In this document: one piece after another, positions 1-11,700 of the stretch | How positions within the stretch are numbered: position 1 is the first letter of the stretch | How the letters are laid out: each line of letters begins with the position of its first letter | From: Guadua angustifolia | Lineage: Eukaryota > Streptophyta > Magnoliopsida > Poales > Poaceae | NCBI GenBank assembly: GCA_036346375.1 | Contig: CM070515.1 | Coordinates: forward strand, 20,420,423-20,484,422 | DNA: 64,000 nucleotides | Reading direction: 5' to 3' | The notes under the pieces: model-generated | Seen by the model: the letters and a program-made list of their open reading frames with translations, nothing else | Told to the model about the DNA's origin: nothing | The model's database searches: none | Program-made: the position numbers and the translations under genes

Positions 1-1680
1 TGGCCAAAGGACTTGTATTGTCGCAGCGCCCCCCAGTGTTCCAATCCCCATTGAAAAAATGCCGAGGCGACATTGATCAATAGAACACCTTCAGCTGGGG
101 GTGGTGAGGAGGTTGGGCATCCAGCCACTTTACAACACTGTGGATGGTGAAATTTTTGGCCTTCCAGATGGCAGCAATATTCCTGTTGTTGTTTGGAGCT
201 CCACCAAGATACATTTCCCACTTGTTAGCCCTTAGCTTCCCTCGGTTCCAGTGGTGGCCAGTGTTGAGAACCAGAACATGGAACCTGAGGAGGTTATCAT
301 ACACAAAAGCATGTGGACGGTCAAGGTGCATAGCGTAACTGGTCGCTCCATCTGATGGACTCAGAGGCTCCAAATCACAGAGTGTCGATGACCAATGGTA
401 TAAAATGGTTGTGTTAGTGCTCACGAATCGGTAAGCCCAGCCATCTGGTCTTCTTGCACCTGGTGCTAAGACAAAGCCATACTCTGCGCCAACATCTTCC
501 ACATCTGGCCGATCTTTATGGTTTCATCAAAGCTTTATGGTTTATCCTTTGTAAACACTCGGTTGTGTGCAATTGCAGAGACCGGATTTTAATCCTTTAT
601 CTAAAAAAATCTGGCCGATCTTTTCCACCAGTGACCATGCACATCATTGATTGAAACATCTGCCTCCCTAAAGAATCACCCACATAAGCAATGGTTTTAT
701 CCTGCATTCTGAAATATGACCAAATTAGTAATTACCTAAATGGGTCAAAGATAATATCAGGCCAAAGGGTGCAGTATATGCCATCTCCAAATTCATCACG
801 GACAGGCTATGGTCATGTACCTCCTCAAGAACTGAGAGGCCTCAAACTCTGGCATCTCACTACCTTCAGGCTGCCATCTAAATTTTTCATAAGCAAAATC
901 TGTGCGCTGGGTTAATCTGCAGGCCCAGCTCTCAGAAAGCCATTGTTTACAGCCAAAACCAGAGTATAGTGGTCTGCGGTTGTCAGAAACCCATTTTCCA
1001 TTCCTGTAGTTACATTCTGTAAGATGAAGCAAACATCAGATAAGTATTAGGGCTGGATAACCCATGCATGCACTAACTTTCATACAACGAGACTGGCCAA
1101 AAAAAAAAAACTTCTAGACATAACAAAAAGGAGAAATCTGACATTGGAATATACAAGCATATTCTAGCATGCTCACAGAAGAAATGAATTCATGGTTCAT
1201 CCTGCAGTCAAAGAAAAAGAGTAATAACCTTTCTTTTCAGAAGGTGATGCTCCGTTTTCATCTGCAACATCAACAGAATCGTCTACTATGGACAGTCGTG
1301 GTGGTGCACCAGTAAATTGCTTTTCTACTTTAACTACTGATTGCGTCAATGAATCCGCAGTTGGAAAATCTTCTTCTGAGGACGTATGCTGATCTACAAA
1401 CTTTGAGTTAGCTACAGAAGTTTGAAACAAAATGAGAATAAAGATAGGTGTAATATAAAAAGAATTAAGAGAAAATATTTGTGTATGCTTAAAATGACCT
1501 GGATGAGTCAAAACCAAAGAATCTGGTCGGAGGATTTCAGTATTATCGTACGTGCTTTTCTCCCATTTCCAGAGAAGAAACAACATGAAGAAAGAAAGAA
1601 TGACAAGTTTAAGCTGCTTTATTGATGTTTTGGAACAAAAAATTGCTTCTCTTCAAAGTTGACATGTGCTTAGGAACCAT
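1..1680 (-). pseudogene. Trichome birefringence-like (TBL) O-acetyltransferase, broken and cut by the window edge
   Basis: TBL proteins are Golgi type II membrane enzymes that O-acetylate wall polysaccharides such as xylan. Four exons can be joined with GT..AG borders: 1680-1499, 1411-1229, 1016-821 and 708-1. Exon 1 carries the membrane anchor (LVILSFFMLFLLW). Exon 2 is a low-complexity Ser/Asp-rich linker. Exon 3 is the PMR5N domain (ECNYRNGKWVSD, then GFGCKQW). Exon 4 begins the catalytic domain with YVGDSLGRQ (GDS motif) and includes VLVLNTGHHWNRGKL and PRHFFNGDWNTGG. The C-terminal end lies beyond base 1. Three lesions are visible: a frame break near 1613 ahead of the anchor, a 91-bp insertion in exon 4 (518-608), and an in-frame TGA (plus-strand 77-79) where the family has Arg. 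The motif spelling resembles the TBL14-16 group, from memory of the family. Pseudogene status rests mainly on the insertion, which cannot be a base-calling error. Confidence 0.85.
503..623 (+). mobile_element. 91-bp LINE-tail-like retroposon insertion with 15-bp target duplication
   Basis: A 15-bp sequence (503-517) recurs exactly at 609-623 and flanks a 91-bp insert (518-608). The insert ends in an A run after TTTATCT. Its second half (GGTTGTGTGCAATTGCAGAG, then ACCGG) resembles the 3' end of grass L1-type LINEs. The exact duplication, A tail and lack of any 5' body fit a 5'-truncated LINE, or a short SINE sharing a LINE tail, made by target-primed reverse transcription. With the duplicated target it adds 106 bp to a TBL exon, shifts the frame and brings in a stop a few codons after entry. 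Confidence 0.8.
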
Positions 1681-3425
1681 CCATGTAAAAATAAGACAAT
1701 TGATGATTGTAGAAACCTGTTTTCATATCAGAAAAGAGGTTAAATTAGACAAGTGCTATTATACCTAGTAGTACGCAACATTTTGCAAAAGAATTTTAAC
1801 TCGTAGGTTTTGTAAACATGAGGGTTAGGCAGTAAAGCGGTACTTTACTCTTCGTTTTAACAATTTACTAATTTATCAACCACCAATATAATAAAAAAGG
1901 CCTCAAGTGTGCTTCGCACCTGCCAAGTACAAAATCATTTTCTGAGCCTGTCAAGAGATTTTATTGGGAAATTTTATAATGTGTGACCTTTTTAATCAAC
2001 TGGATGACTCTTCACACGGTAGGCTTATGCTCAACACTCCAGGTGCTTTGCAGGACAATCTGAGAAGCTAGCTACAAGCTTTGGAACGTGTTAACCAAAA
2101 ATTCTATTGCAAGCACATACTACTTAGCCGCATCTTTGGATCCAAACTTCATCCAGAACAGAGAGGAAAATCCGATCCAATTAATCAAGATAACCCACGT
2201 TATGTGCGCATAGCTGCAGATCAACCCATCCAAGTAAAACTTGCAACAAAACGTCCCTCAATAATGAAACTACAAACACAAACCCTCATTTTTCAACAGG
2301 CAACAACGGCAGCGTCGGCTCACAGAACCATCGACAAGTTAAATCACTCCAAAAACCATCTTAACTTGGGCAACGAATGCAATCAGGACTCCCGTGCAAT
2401 CACCGTGCAATCCAACTAAGAAAAGTTTTAAAAAATTCTGAAAAAAATCATGGATGTACATCTCATCTTACCCTATCAACATATAAAATTTCATGATCAA
2501 ATTCGTCCTATGCTAAAAGTTACAAAAAAATCTACCGCAGAGAAACCACGGGCATCAACCTGGGCGAGACTTCGTTCCTCACGCCGGGGGGCTCCTCGCG
2601 GGATCGAGAGATTGGACGCGGGTAAACAAGTGCCCCACCTCACAGCGTGCAGTGGAATACCGTCTCTCAGTCGTGTTTCTTCTCCTCGGCCGGAGAGGCA
2701 GGCAGGGTAGGGGGGAGAGAGATGGATGTGTGAGGCAAATGAAATCGGATGATAGTAGAACAGTAACATTAATTACCGGAGAATTAATAAAAACGCGGTG
2801 GGTGGCTTACCGCTGTTCTCTCATCAGGGCCTTCATCTGCTGCTAATTACTCCAATTACTTTCTGCTTAAGAAAAAAAAAGGATTTTTTTTTGGGGAACA
2901 AAGAGAGGACAGCTTGGCAAATCAGTTTATCTACCATCACAATTCAGAATCAGTTTTTAGATAATCAAAACTAGAGTTTTTAGAAGGCCTAACCAAGTTC
3001 AAACACAAACATTGAGCCGGACGGGGATATACCAGAAAACCGGCCAAGGTGTTCTCGTCCAACCAAACCAGATGCACATCTACACAATACTAAAAAACAT
3101 GCGCATCCACATCGCGACAGCAATATCAACTCTAGATCATTTGAAATGCGCGATGATAGAAGACTGCAGCAATACCAGTGCAAACTACAAAGAATAGAAA
3201 GGGGAGGCAAACCAAAAAAAAAAATGCTGCAAGTCTAATGGATGGTTGGTAACGTTGGTTCATTCCATGTAGCTGCTACGCAACTGGTGGCTATTTGATA
3301 TATCTCCTCTTATCATAACAGATTGAGTGGGATATAAAACTGTCGTCGTTGCTACACTGGCAAAACAAAAGAGATTTGCGTAGCGGCTGGACAGTTTCAG
3401 AGAGACTGCCGCATGCGCAGACCAT
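1681..3425. other. No protein gene recognised; probable 5' region of the TBL gene
   Basis: Open frames here are short and match nothing recognised. A GC-rich patch at about 2540-2720, read on the minus strand, looks like a pyrimidine-rich untranslated leader followed by possible splice donors. An AT-rich TATTAAT-like stretch lies just upstream on that strand, near 2780. It could be a non-coding first exon and promoter of the TBL gene, but this is only inferred from position and composition. The remainder (2870-3425) shows nothing identifiable. Confidence 0.3.
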
Positions 3426-4039
3426 CTATTCCATTGTAAAACGCAGATATCAGGTTAATAAGATAGCTATGTTGTATTTATTAAGCATTTTTTGTTTGTT
3501 CTTTCTCATTACATGAGCATAGTGATAGGGAATTGGACGACTTCTTATAAAGATCATTCTACCTTTTCATCAAAAATTGGAAGATCGATATACTTTACTT
3601 AATGTCTGTGAAATTCAATACACGTGTGATTTTGACGAATTAAAGAGTTGTAAACCCATTGCATCTAGTGAAGGTGGATTGTTGGAAAAATAAAAGAAAT
3701 TCAATGGAAAATAAAGGTGCCAAGAAGTATAAGATAGCTATTCCATTGTAAAACGCAGATATCAGATTAATAAGATAGCTATGTTGTATTTATTTAGCAT
3801 TTTTCGTTTATTCTTTCTCATTACATGGGCATAGTGATGGGGAATTGGACGACTTCTTATAAAGATCATTCCACCTTTTCATCGAAAATTGGAAGATCGA
3901 TATACTTTACTCAATGTCTGTGAAATTCAATACACGTGTGATTTTGACGAATTAAAGAGTTGTAAACCCATTTGCATCTAGTGAAGGTGGATTGTTGGAA
4001 AAATAAAAAAAATCAATGGAAAATAAAGGTGCCAAGAAG
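3426..4039. repeat. Tandem direct duplication, two 302-bp units
   Basis: The unit 3426-3727 recurs at 3738-4039, offset by 312 bp with a 10-bp spacer. About a dozen substitutions and small indels separate the copies, giving about 96% identity by eye. Both begin CTATTCCATTGTAAAACGCA and end GTGCCAAGAAG. Copy 2 continues directly into a tRNA-like SINE head on the minus strand, so the unit may be the body of that element duplicated once. Confidence 0.85.
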
Positions 4040-4112
4040 AATTGAAATCGCGACCTCCAACTCGTAGGAACAGCACACAATCCAACTGAACCACGAGCTC
4101 CTTGCGTTGAAA
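4039..4112 (-). mobile_element. tRNA-derived SINE-like head (A and B boxes)
   Basis: Read on the minus strand, TGGTTCAGTTGG (plus 4082-4093) matches a Pol III A box. A B-box-like GATTTCAATTC (plus 4039-4049) follows about 32 bp later, a normal spacing for tRNA-derived promoters. The head reads into the duplicated 302-bp unit, which would be the SINE body. The 3' tail and target duplication were not found, so the exact element limits are open. Confidence 0.45.
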
Positions 4113-4147
4113 TAATTTTCTACATCTATTCTTGTTTGCTTGCGTTA

Positions 4148-4433
4148 GAGCAAGTATAATAAGGTGAGGTAAGCAGGCTGTAAGGATTGCCACATCAGAT
4201 TTATGGTGAGTTGGAGGAGAGAGGAGAGAAGCTACACTCTGAGATCTCAAAATATCAAGCAAAGACGGACTCCAAGAAACTTGGTGAGAGAATGAGTGGA
4301 TGAATGTGGGCCAAGTATTAATAGCTTTGTATGTATGTATAGCTAACTATTATATGGGTGGGCTGTTAGATTGGCTGTATATGATATGGCAATGAGATAA
4401 AGCCTGCAGTTGGCTCTCTTATTAGCCTTGCTC
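4148..4433. mobile_element. PIF/Harbinger-type (Tourist-like) MITE
   Basis: A 286-bp non-coding element has terminal inverted repeats GAGCAAGTATAATAAG at the left and the complement of GAGCAAGGCTAATAAG at the right. It is flanked by TTA at 4145-4147 and 4434-4436, the usual Harbinger target duplication. It has no coding capacity. Confidence 0.8.
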
Positions 4434-4561
4434 TTACAGAACCACCAGCACTACTTTTAAAGCAAGTTCACAACAGCTAAGTCGGTAACACACCTTGGTA
4501 TTCTACTCGAAGTCCACTCACTACTTGGACTCCAAATCAACACTTTCCAAAACAAGATTAA

Positions 4562-4792
4562 GGGCCTGTTTGTTTCAGCTTTGGATTCTCTAAAAGCTGA
4601 TTCTGGATTATGGTTGTAGAGAAGCTGATTCTTCAAAAACTGGAATCCAAAAGCACATATGAAGTGGATTGTGGATTTTAGTGTATATGGGTGGGCTGGA
4701 TTGTGAGAATCGGATTCTAGAATCAGGTTGTTTGTTTTTCATTCTGCTTTTGAGGTCAGAATCCAGAATCAAAAGCTAAAACAAACAGGCCC
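4562..4792 (+). mobile_element. MITE, GGGCCTGTTTG family, copy 1
   Basis: A 231-bp element begins GGGCCTGTTTGTTTCAGC and ends with the complementary CAAACAGGCCC. TAA flanks both ends (4559-4561, 4793-4795). It belongs to the same family and has the same length as 4919-5149 but lies in the opposite orientation. Confidence 0.8.
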
Positions 4793-4918
4793 TAAAACTA
4801 TCAATCACACTTTTAATCTTATAATACAACTCTAATTTGTTGAGGTAGACGGTCTCAACTATAACTTACTCAATAATTACTTGATACAGAATGAAGAATA
4901 CATCTCTTCAACGACTTA

Positions 4919-5149
4919 GGGCCTGTTTGTTTTAGCTTTTGATTCTAGATTCTGACCTTAAAAATAGAATAAAAAACAAACAGCTTGATTCTAAAATCCG
5001 ATTCTCACAATCTAGTTAACCCACATATACTAGAATTCACAATCCACTTCATATGCGCTTTTGAATTCCAGCTTTTAGAGAATCTACTTTTCTATAACCA
5101 CAATCCAGAATCAGCTTTTAGAGAATCCAAAGCTAAAACAAACAAGCCC
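4919..5149 (-). mobile_element. MITE, GGGCCTGTTTG family, copy 2 (inverted)
   Basis: A 231-bp element with TTA duplications at 4916-4918 and 5150-5152. Its right half read in reverse matches the left half of the copy at 4562-4792, including the CTAAAAGCTGATTCTGGATT segment. The two copies therefore form an inverted pair separated by 126 bp. Both appear to sit in or beside a decayed copia element. Confidence 0.8.
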
Positions 5150-5289
5150 TTAGCCTCATCTTCGATGGACATAACTTTGGACGGTGAACGCACCTTCTCA
5201 ACATCTTAGAGTCAATTTTAACGGACTCGACTTAGGACAGCGAACACACCTCTTCAACGCCCCAGACTTAACTCTCTTTCTTGACACAA

Positions 5290-6350
5290 TGTCAAAATAG
5301 CGCTGGATCGTCATCACTTAAATCTTCGGTAAGGAGCTTTTTTTCGCCTCCTTAAGCTTGTGGCACTCCAAAGTGAAATGCCTATAATCATTACAATTAT
5401 AATACATCACTTTTGCCTTGTCAAAATTTTAATTCTTATGGCATTGTTGACCATAGCCTTTAGAGCCATTGAGGGAGTCCTCGTCATTGCGCCTCGACGA
5501 TCAGACCTCCCACTCAGCACGTCAGGTATAGGTGCTCTTCATCACTACCGTCAGATTCTCTAAACCATTCCTCATGTGCCTTCAAGTGACTGATCATCAT
5601 CACTTTAAGGTCGTCGAACTGCTCAATGGTGGAGATGATTTGCAAGAACCTGCCAGGGACTGTACGAAGAAATTTTCTTACCAAATAGCTCTCCTCCATC
5701 TTGTCGCCAAGCCTTTTGATTTTGTTGACGATTATTATCAATCGGATGGAGAAATCATCGACCGACTTCGTTTCCGTCATGTGCAACCTCTCGAACTCAG
5801 CTTTAATGGTTTGTACCTTTGCCTCCTTTACACGATCGGCGCCAAGATGCACCATCTTCAACCCCTCTCATGCAACTTTGGCTATCTCCTTTTTGACTAG
5901 TAGGAAGAGCATTTTCTCCGAGATGCCTCCATAGATGGCCGTCAAGGCCATCTGATCCTTGTGCACATCGACGTTGCCGCCCACAATCGCTTCCCACAGT
6001 CCTTGAACCCTCATATACACCTTCGTCTTGATTGCTCAAGCTACATGATTGCTCTTTGTGAGCATCGAATAATGCAGTGAGACAGCGGAACTCTCCTTCG
6101 CCATCTCATCTGACGTCGCCTCATCACCGGTGAAACAACTTCCCAAAGAGTGCGGCATCATCTAGGACATCAGATCAAGAACTCAGACTCTGATATCAAT
6201 TGTTAGATAATTAAAAGAAATTCAACGATCTTACTATGTTCCAACTCAAATCTAGTCCACTCAACACCAACATGAAGAAAACAAAGCTATACTTCTAATA
6301 ATATCCTGATAAGTTACTCTATGTCAAAAATAAAACAAGGCCTAAGATCC
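5290..6350 (-). pseudogene. Decayed Ty1/copia fragment: LTR end, PBS and gag
   Basis: On the minus strand a possible LTR end (…TCTAACA, near 6203) is followed by a degenerate initiator-Met primer-binding site (GATATCAGAGTC, about 6185-6196). A gag reading frame then runs leftwards. It contains a UBN2/copia gag segment at 5861-5514 (FERLHMTETKSVDDFSIRL, later VGNK-like IVNKIKRLGDKM). A damaged zinc knuckle near 5390 reads YYNCNDYRHFTLEC and has lost the first Cys. Frameshifts separate the pieces, and pol is absent. Two MITEs lie just left of it. Confidence 0.7.
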
Positions 6351-6561
6351 TTAATTAATATCAACCAAAACAGGGTGACTTTCCACTCTGTTGGAAATGT
6401 TTGAACTAGCTCTCCAAAAATGAGTTCAGATTGCCGTCACTAATTAATCATTGAAGTTTAAGATGCAAATGTATGGATTCGGCAAATCAGGAAGTCCACA
6501 GCATGCCTCAACTAATGGTGATTCCATCTTTGCTTTAGCATTGTATGACATCATGGATTAA
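6351..6561. other. No gene recognised
   Basis: Short AT-rich sequence between the copia LTR remnant and a MITE. Nothing identifiable was seen on either strand. Confidence 0.4.
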
Positions 6562-6864
6562 GGCTCTGTTTCTTTGGGGTTTTTTCACTAGTTTAAAAGC
6601 TAAAAAGTTAAAGCCTAAAGAAACAAATAGTTTTTTATCTAGACTTTTTAAAAGCCATAAGTCTTCATATAACTAAATGCCAAAAGTCATTGGAGAGAGG
6701 CTTTTTCTAGCTTATTGATGGTTGGTTTTAGACTAATAACACTAAAGTTAGATAAAATTACCCACCTCTATCACGTACAAAAGCCATTAGCTTTTAAACT
6801 GTTTAAACCAAAAAGCTGACTTTAAGCTATAAGCCAAAAAATCTAAGCCTAAACAAACAGGGCC
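6562..6864. mobile_element. PIF/Harbinger-type MITE
   Basis: A 303-bp non-coding element runs from GGCTCTGTTTCTTTGG to a right end ending CAAACAGGGCC. Imperfect inverted repeats continue inward (AAAAGCTAAAAAG against the complement of TTAAGCTATAAGCC). TAA duplications flank it at 6559-6561 and 6865-6867. Confidence 0.7.
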
Positions 6865-7174
6865 TAAATAGTTCTATGTCTCTACATGGTTTACCTGTTT
6901 CCTTGCAGAATTGTTCATCCAAACGTTCCTAAAACCAATCTTCTACAATATTCTGCATTCTCTTTTTTAGTCAATGTACTGGTTGAAACAACAAAAAATC
7001 CTTGATATATATCTCCCTTATGACATTGAACTGTGCGTACAATCAGGAGTGGAACAACACACAGATGAAGATAAGGAGAAAATCAATTCTTATGCGCTAG
7101 TAGTATATACTTTTAGAACTAAGGTAGTATTACCTCGCTTCACTAAAAAGCCATCAAGTTCTAAATGCATGCAC
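6865..7174. other. No gene recognised
   Basis: AT-rich spacer between a MITE and the chromovirus. The small open frame beginning at 6974 runs into the retrotransposon LTR and is not gene-like. Confidence 0.4.
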
Positions 7175-7179
7175 AATAT

Positions 7180-7599
7180 TGTTATGGCCGGCTGCTATAG
7201 AGTCTTTGTAAGACGCCGTGGGGCCGCTGCTTAAAGGAGGAAATCCTCAGGCGGCCGCATGTGTTGCGTCCCTTTTGGCAGCCGGTTGTTAGTTAGGAAA
7301 AGGGAGAAATAGAATCTGTTGTTAGTTAGGAAAGAATCGGCTGTTAGTGAGGAAAGAATGAGGAGGGGAAGATCTGGTTGCATGCAGGCGTGCGGGAAGA
7401 GAATAAAGGGCGAGGAGAGAAACAGGGGAAGGACTTTTGGGCTAATCTTCATCAGAGAATAAGGCGGTGGCTCCGAAAACAGCCTTACCCAAGGCGTCGG
7501 CTGTGACGGTGAGTTCTTCAACGTCCAGCCTGCGACCCGGTCTCCGGTCGAGAACCAGAGCCTACGAGTTGGTGCACTCATCTGTGTCGGCTTGTAGCA
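7180..7599 (+). repeat. Chromovirus 5' LTR
   Basis: 420 bp, starting TGTTATGGCCGG and ending TTGTAGCA. AATAAA near 7401 could serve in polyadenylation. It differs from the 3' LTR mostly in short clustered blocks. Confidence 0.93.
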
Positions 7600-7602
7600 A
7601 TT

Positions 7603-7614
7603 TGGTATCAGAGC
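7603..7614 (+). promoter_or_regulatory. Primer-binding site (initiator tRNA-Met)
   Basis: TGGTATCAGAGC lies 3 bp after the 5' LTR end, the usual plant retrotransposon PBS complementary to the 3' end of initiator methionine tRNA. Confidence 0.93.
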
Positions 7615-7652
7615 CTGACGATCCGGAGAGGAGGAGTAACGGCGGGATACAG

Positions 7653-8735
7653 ATGGAAGGAAGGGTTGCCGGCCTTGAGGAAGAGATGAAAGGGATGAAG
7701 GCAGACATCCAGGACTTGAAGGAGATGTTCGGAGAGATGATGAGGATGTGGAAGGGCAAGCATCCGGTGGGAGAAGAGAGGGAGTTGCCGGTGGTTGATC
7801 CTAGGGTCATGGACCCAAAAGAGGTGACCGGTGTGGACGCCAATGGGCCTCGCAGAACGCATGGCGAGGGAGGCAGCCGTGTGGGAGGAGGGAGGCTGCA
7901 TGGTGATCACCACCAAATGTGGCGAGGAGGCCATGGCCATGCTGAGGAGGATGATGATCGCCGCTGGATACCTCGCCTTCCACGATTTGATCTACCGGAG
8001 TATGACGGCCAAGGAGACCCATTAAGTTGGCTACGCCGGTGCGAGCGCTATTTCCGTGTTCATAAGATCAAGGAAGAGGAATGGGTTGAGATTGCTGGCC
8101 TGCATCTTTCTGGAGAAGCGCAGGACGTGTTGGATAATTGGCAAGAGGAAGAACCGTGGATCGCGTGGGAAGACTTCTATGAGGCCTTCATCCAGCGGTT
8201 TACGCGGCATTCAAGTGCTGGTCCGTTAGGAGATTTGGCAAATTTCAAGCCGGAGAATCAGAGTGTTGATGAATATGCACGCGAATTCCAGAGGCTACTG
8301 GCTAGAGTTCCAAGGATGCGCAGGGCAGACCAAATCGAGATGTTTGTGGCAGGTCTGTCTCGGGCGTTGGGGGCTGAGGTTCGCCGAGAACAACCACATG
8401 ATTTGGCAGAAGCTGTTAGGGCGGCAAGGGAGGCAGAGGCACGGAAAGAAGCGTGGATCGCGGAGGCTGTCCAGTGCTGGACACAGGCAGGGTGGGGAAA
8501 GGGAAGTGCACACCGCGGGTGGAGTATTCCGGCGTCAAGCACCAATGGAGCCGGAGGAGCATTGGTAGCCGGGATGAGTGTTGGAGTGGTGGCCGGGAAT
8601 AATCCTGGTGCCAGCAGTAAGGCACCGGGAGGTTCAAACATGCCTAGCAAGGGAACAGCAGTAGGAGAAGGAATGCCAAGCACAGGAGCAGGCCGAGCGG
8701 TTCCGGCGGCGAGCATGCAAAGCACGGCGGGGTAG
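7653..8735 (+). pseudogene. Chromovirus gag
   Basis: The capsid precursor of the element. The ATG at 7653, after the PBS, is preferred over the longer open frame that starts inside the LTR. A coiled segment (GLEEEMKGMKADIQDLKEMF) leads into a retrotrans_gag domain: LPRFDLPEYDGQGDPLSWL, then FIQRFTRHSSAGPLGDLANF and VDEYAREFQRLLARV. The frame stops at 8735, and the zinc knuckle (CYNCDEVYTRGHKC, about 8796-8837) lies in another frame. A frameshift near 8660-8720 therefore separates capsid from nucleocapsid. Confidence 0.9.
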
Positions 8736-8749
8736 AATCCACACCATCT

Positions 8750-11700
8750 AAGACTGTCGGCAGATCAGATGGCCGAAAGAAGGGCAAAGGGCTTTGTTAT
8801 AACTGCGACGAAGTCTATACTCGCGGTCACAAATGTAAACGGCTGTTTCATTTGGAAGTGGAGGAGGAAGGGGAAGCAGAGGATGAAGGAGAGGAGCTAG
8901 AGCCCGAGATTGCAGTGGAGGCAGCATTGTCCATGATTGCAGCGGTTGGACCCAAACAGGGAGATACAATGCAAGTGGAGATCGAAATGGAGGGGAAGAA
9001 GTGGTTGGGACTGATAGACAGTGGCAGCACGCATAATTTCATTAGTGCCTATGCCGCCCGACAGTTGGAGAAGGAAGGAAAAGTGCGGGCGGAGGGGAGA
9101 AGAAATCAGCGAGTCAAGGTGGCCGACGGTTGGCATTTGTCGTGCTTAGGCAGCCTAGAAGCTGAGTTCACCATCCAAAACCGTCGGTTTGTGGCTCCAT
9201 TCACGGTGCTGCCCATTGACTCCTTTGATCTGATATTGGGGGTTCAGTGGTTGAAGACATTAGGAAGGTTGCAGTGGGATTTCGGAAAGCTGACAATGGA
9301 GTTTGAGGAGAATGGGGAGGAGGTGAAGTTGCAAGGTTTGTGCATGAAGCAAAAGGCCAGGATGATGCAAGTCAGTAAGGAAATTGTTGGAGGCACTCTT
9401 GGACTCATATGCGGATGTGTTTGAGGAACCCCAGGGGCTGCCACCTGCTCGGGCCTGCGACCATAGAATTCCGTTAGAGGTCGAAATAGATCTGATAGCA
9501 GTGCGACCTTATAGATATCCATACCGACAGAAGGATGAGATAGAAAAACACTGTGAACAGATGCTACGACAAGGTATTATCCGACCGAGTCATTCTCCTT
9601 TTTCGTCACCTGTCTTGTTGGTGAAGAAGGCGGATGGGACTTGGAGGTTTTGCGTGGATTATCGCCGGTTGAACGCGAAGACTATCAAAGACAAATTTCC
9701 AATTCCTGTGATAGAGGAGCTCTTGGACGAGTTGGGAGGGTCCCGATACTTCACTAAATTAGATCTGCGGTCTGGTTACCATCAGGTACGCATGAAGGAG
9801 GAGGATATTGTGAAGACGGCATTTCGGACACATCATGGCCACTACGAGTTTCTAGTGATGCCATTTGGACTGTCCAATGCAACTTCAACCTTCCAGGCCC
9901 TAATGAATGAGGTGCTTCAAGAATTCTTGCATAAGTTCGTGCTGGTTTTTTTTATGACATCTTAATATACAGTCGGACGGAGGAGGAGCACAGGGAGCAT
10001 GTGGGAGCAGTCTTCGCTAAATTGCGGAGGCACAATTTGTATTTGAAGAAGTCGAAATGTGCTTTCGCGCAAGAGAAGATTGGATACTTGGGCCATCTCA
10101 TTTCGCAGTCGGGAGTGGAAGCCGATCCAGCCAAAATTCAGGCGGTGGAGGAGTGGCCGCGACCTTCCACAATTACGGAGTTGCGGGGATTCTTGGGCCT
10201 AGCCGGGTATTACCGGAGATTCATCAAGGATTATGCCAGCATTGCGGATCCACTGACGGCACTTTTGAAGAAGAATGGATTTGGGTGGAACTCAGCAGCA
10301 GAGGAAGCGCCTTCGGCAGGTTGAAGAGGTCTTTAATTTCAGCTCCCATGTTACAGATGCCAGATTTTTCGTTGCCTTTTGAGGTGGAGTGTGATGCGTC
10401 GGGCACTGGCATTGGGGCCGTACTTCATCAAAATGGGCATCCGGTGGCTTATTTCAGTAGGAAGTTGGCGGAGCGTCATCGGAAGCTTGCCGCCTATGAG
10501 CGGGAACTTATTGGCTTGTCCAAAGCAATTCGTCATTGGCGACCGTACCTATGGGGGCAAGGATTCACAGTTCGGACAGATCATGGGAGACTCAAATTCT
10601 TACTAGAACAGGCATTAATCACTCCTCCACAACAGCATTGGTCGAGTAAATTGATGGGCTTCGATTTTCGGGTGGAATACAAGCCAGGCAAGCACAATAA
10701 CGCAGCTGATGCACTGTCCAGGACACCTGAGGAGGGGCGGCAGTGTGCGGCTGTGTCGGTTGTGCAAGATACGACCCGTGATCAGTGGTCGAAGTGCTGA
10801 AGAATGATCCGGCAGTCCATCAAAAGGCACTGCAAGTCACAAGTAGTACAGATGATCTCCGCTTAGTTCACATGCCACCAAACATTCACTGGGAGGTCAA
10901 AGAAGGGCTGGTTTACAGAGAGGGCAGGTTGTGGGTGCCCAGGACGTCACCTTTGGTAGAGCTCATGATCGCCGCGGTGCATGACTTAACACATGAGGGC
11001 AGTCAGAAGACTCTTCATCGCCTTCGAGCTATGTATTGGTGGGATCATCAGAAAGAGACTGTGAGAGAGTTTGTGGCGAAATGTGCCATCTGTCAGCAGC
11101 ATAAAGCAAGCACCCAAGCCCTAGCCGGTCTACTGCAACCCCTGAACATTCCCCATCAAGTCTGGGCAGATATCTCGATGGATTTTATTACTGATCTTCC
11201 GAAGTCCCAGGGTAAGACAGCACTTTTGGTCGTGGTCGACCGTCTCTCCAAATATGCACATTTCCTTCCCCTTACTAGGCTGGCAACAACATCAGTAGTA
11301 GCAAAACTATTTTTTGACCAGATTGTGAGGTTACATGGTATACCAGAATCCATTGTTTCTGATCGAGATCCAGTGTTCCTGAGTGCATTTTGGCAAGGGC
11401 TCTTCAAGCGGAGTGGTATGACCTTGCTGCTCTCCACAGCCTATCATCCGCAGATGGATGGGCAAACAGAGGTTGTTAACAGGACTATTGAAATGTATTT
11501 ACAGTGCTTGGCGGTGACAAACCCCTCTTCTTGGGCGCAATGGGTTCCCTGGGCGGAGTACTATTATAATACATCCTTCCATTCCGCCCATCGTCTCACA
11601 CCATTTGAATTGGTCTATGGACGAGCTCCCCCACCGCTGCTCCCATATCAACAAGGCTCCACAAGTATTGATTCAGTGGATTGCACTGTGGATCGATGCT

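Noticed and set aside
7467..7652. Earlier ATG for the chromovirus gag inside the 5' LTR
   Set aside because: It would read through the LTR end and the PBS; the ATG at 7653 after the PBS fits element structure.
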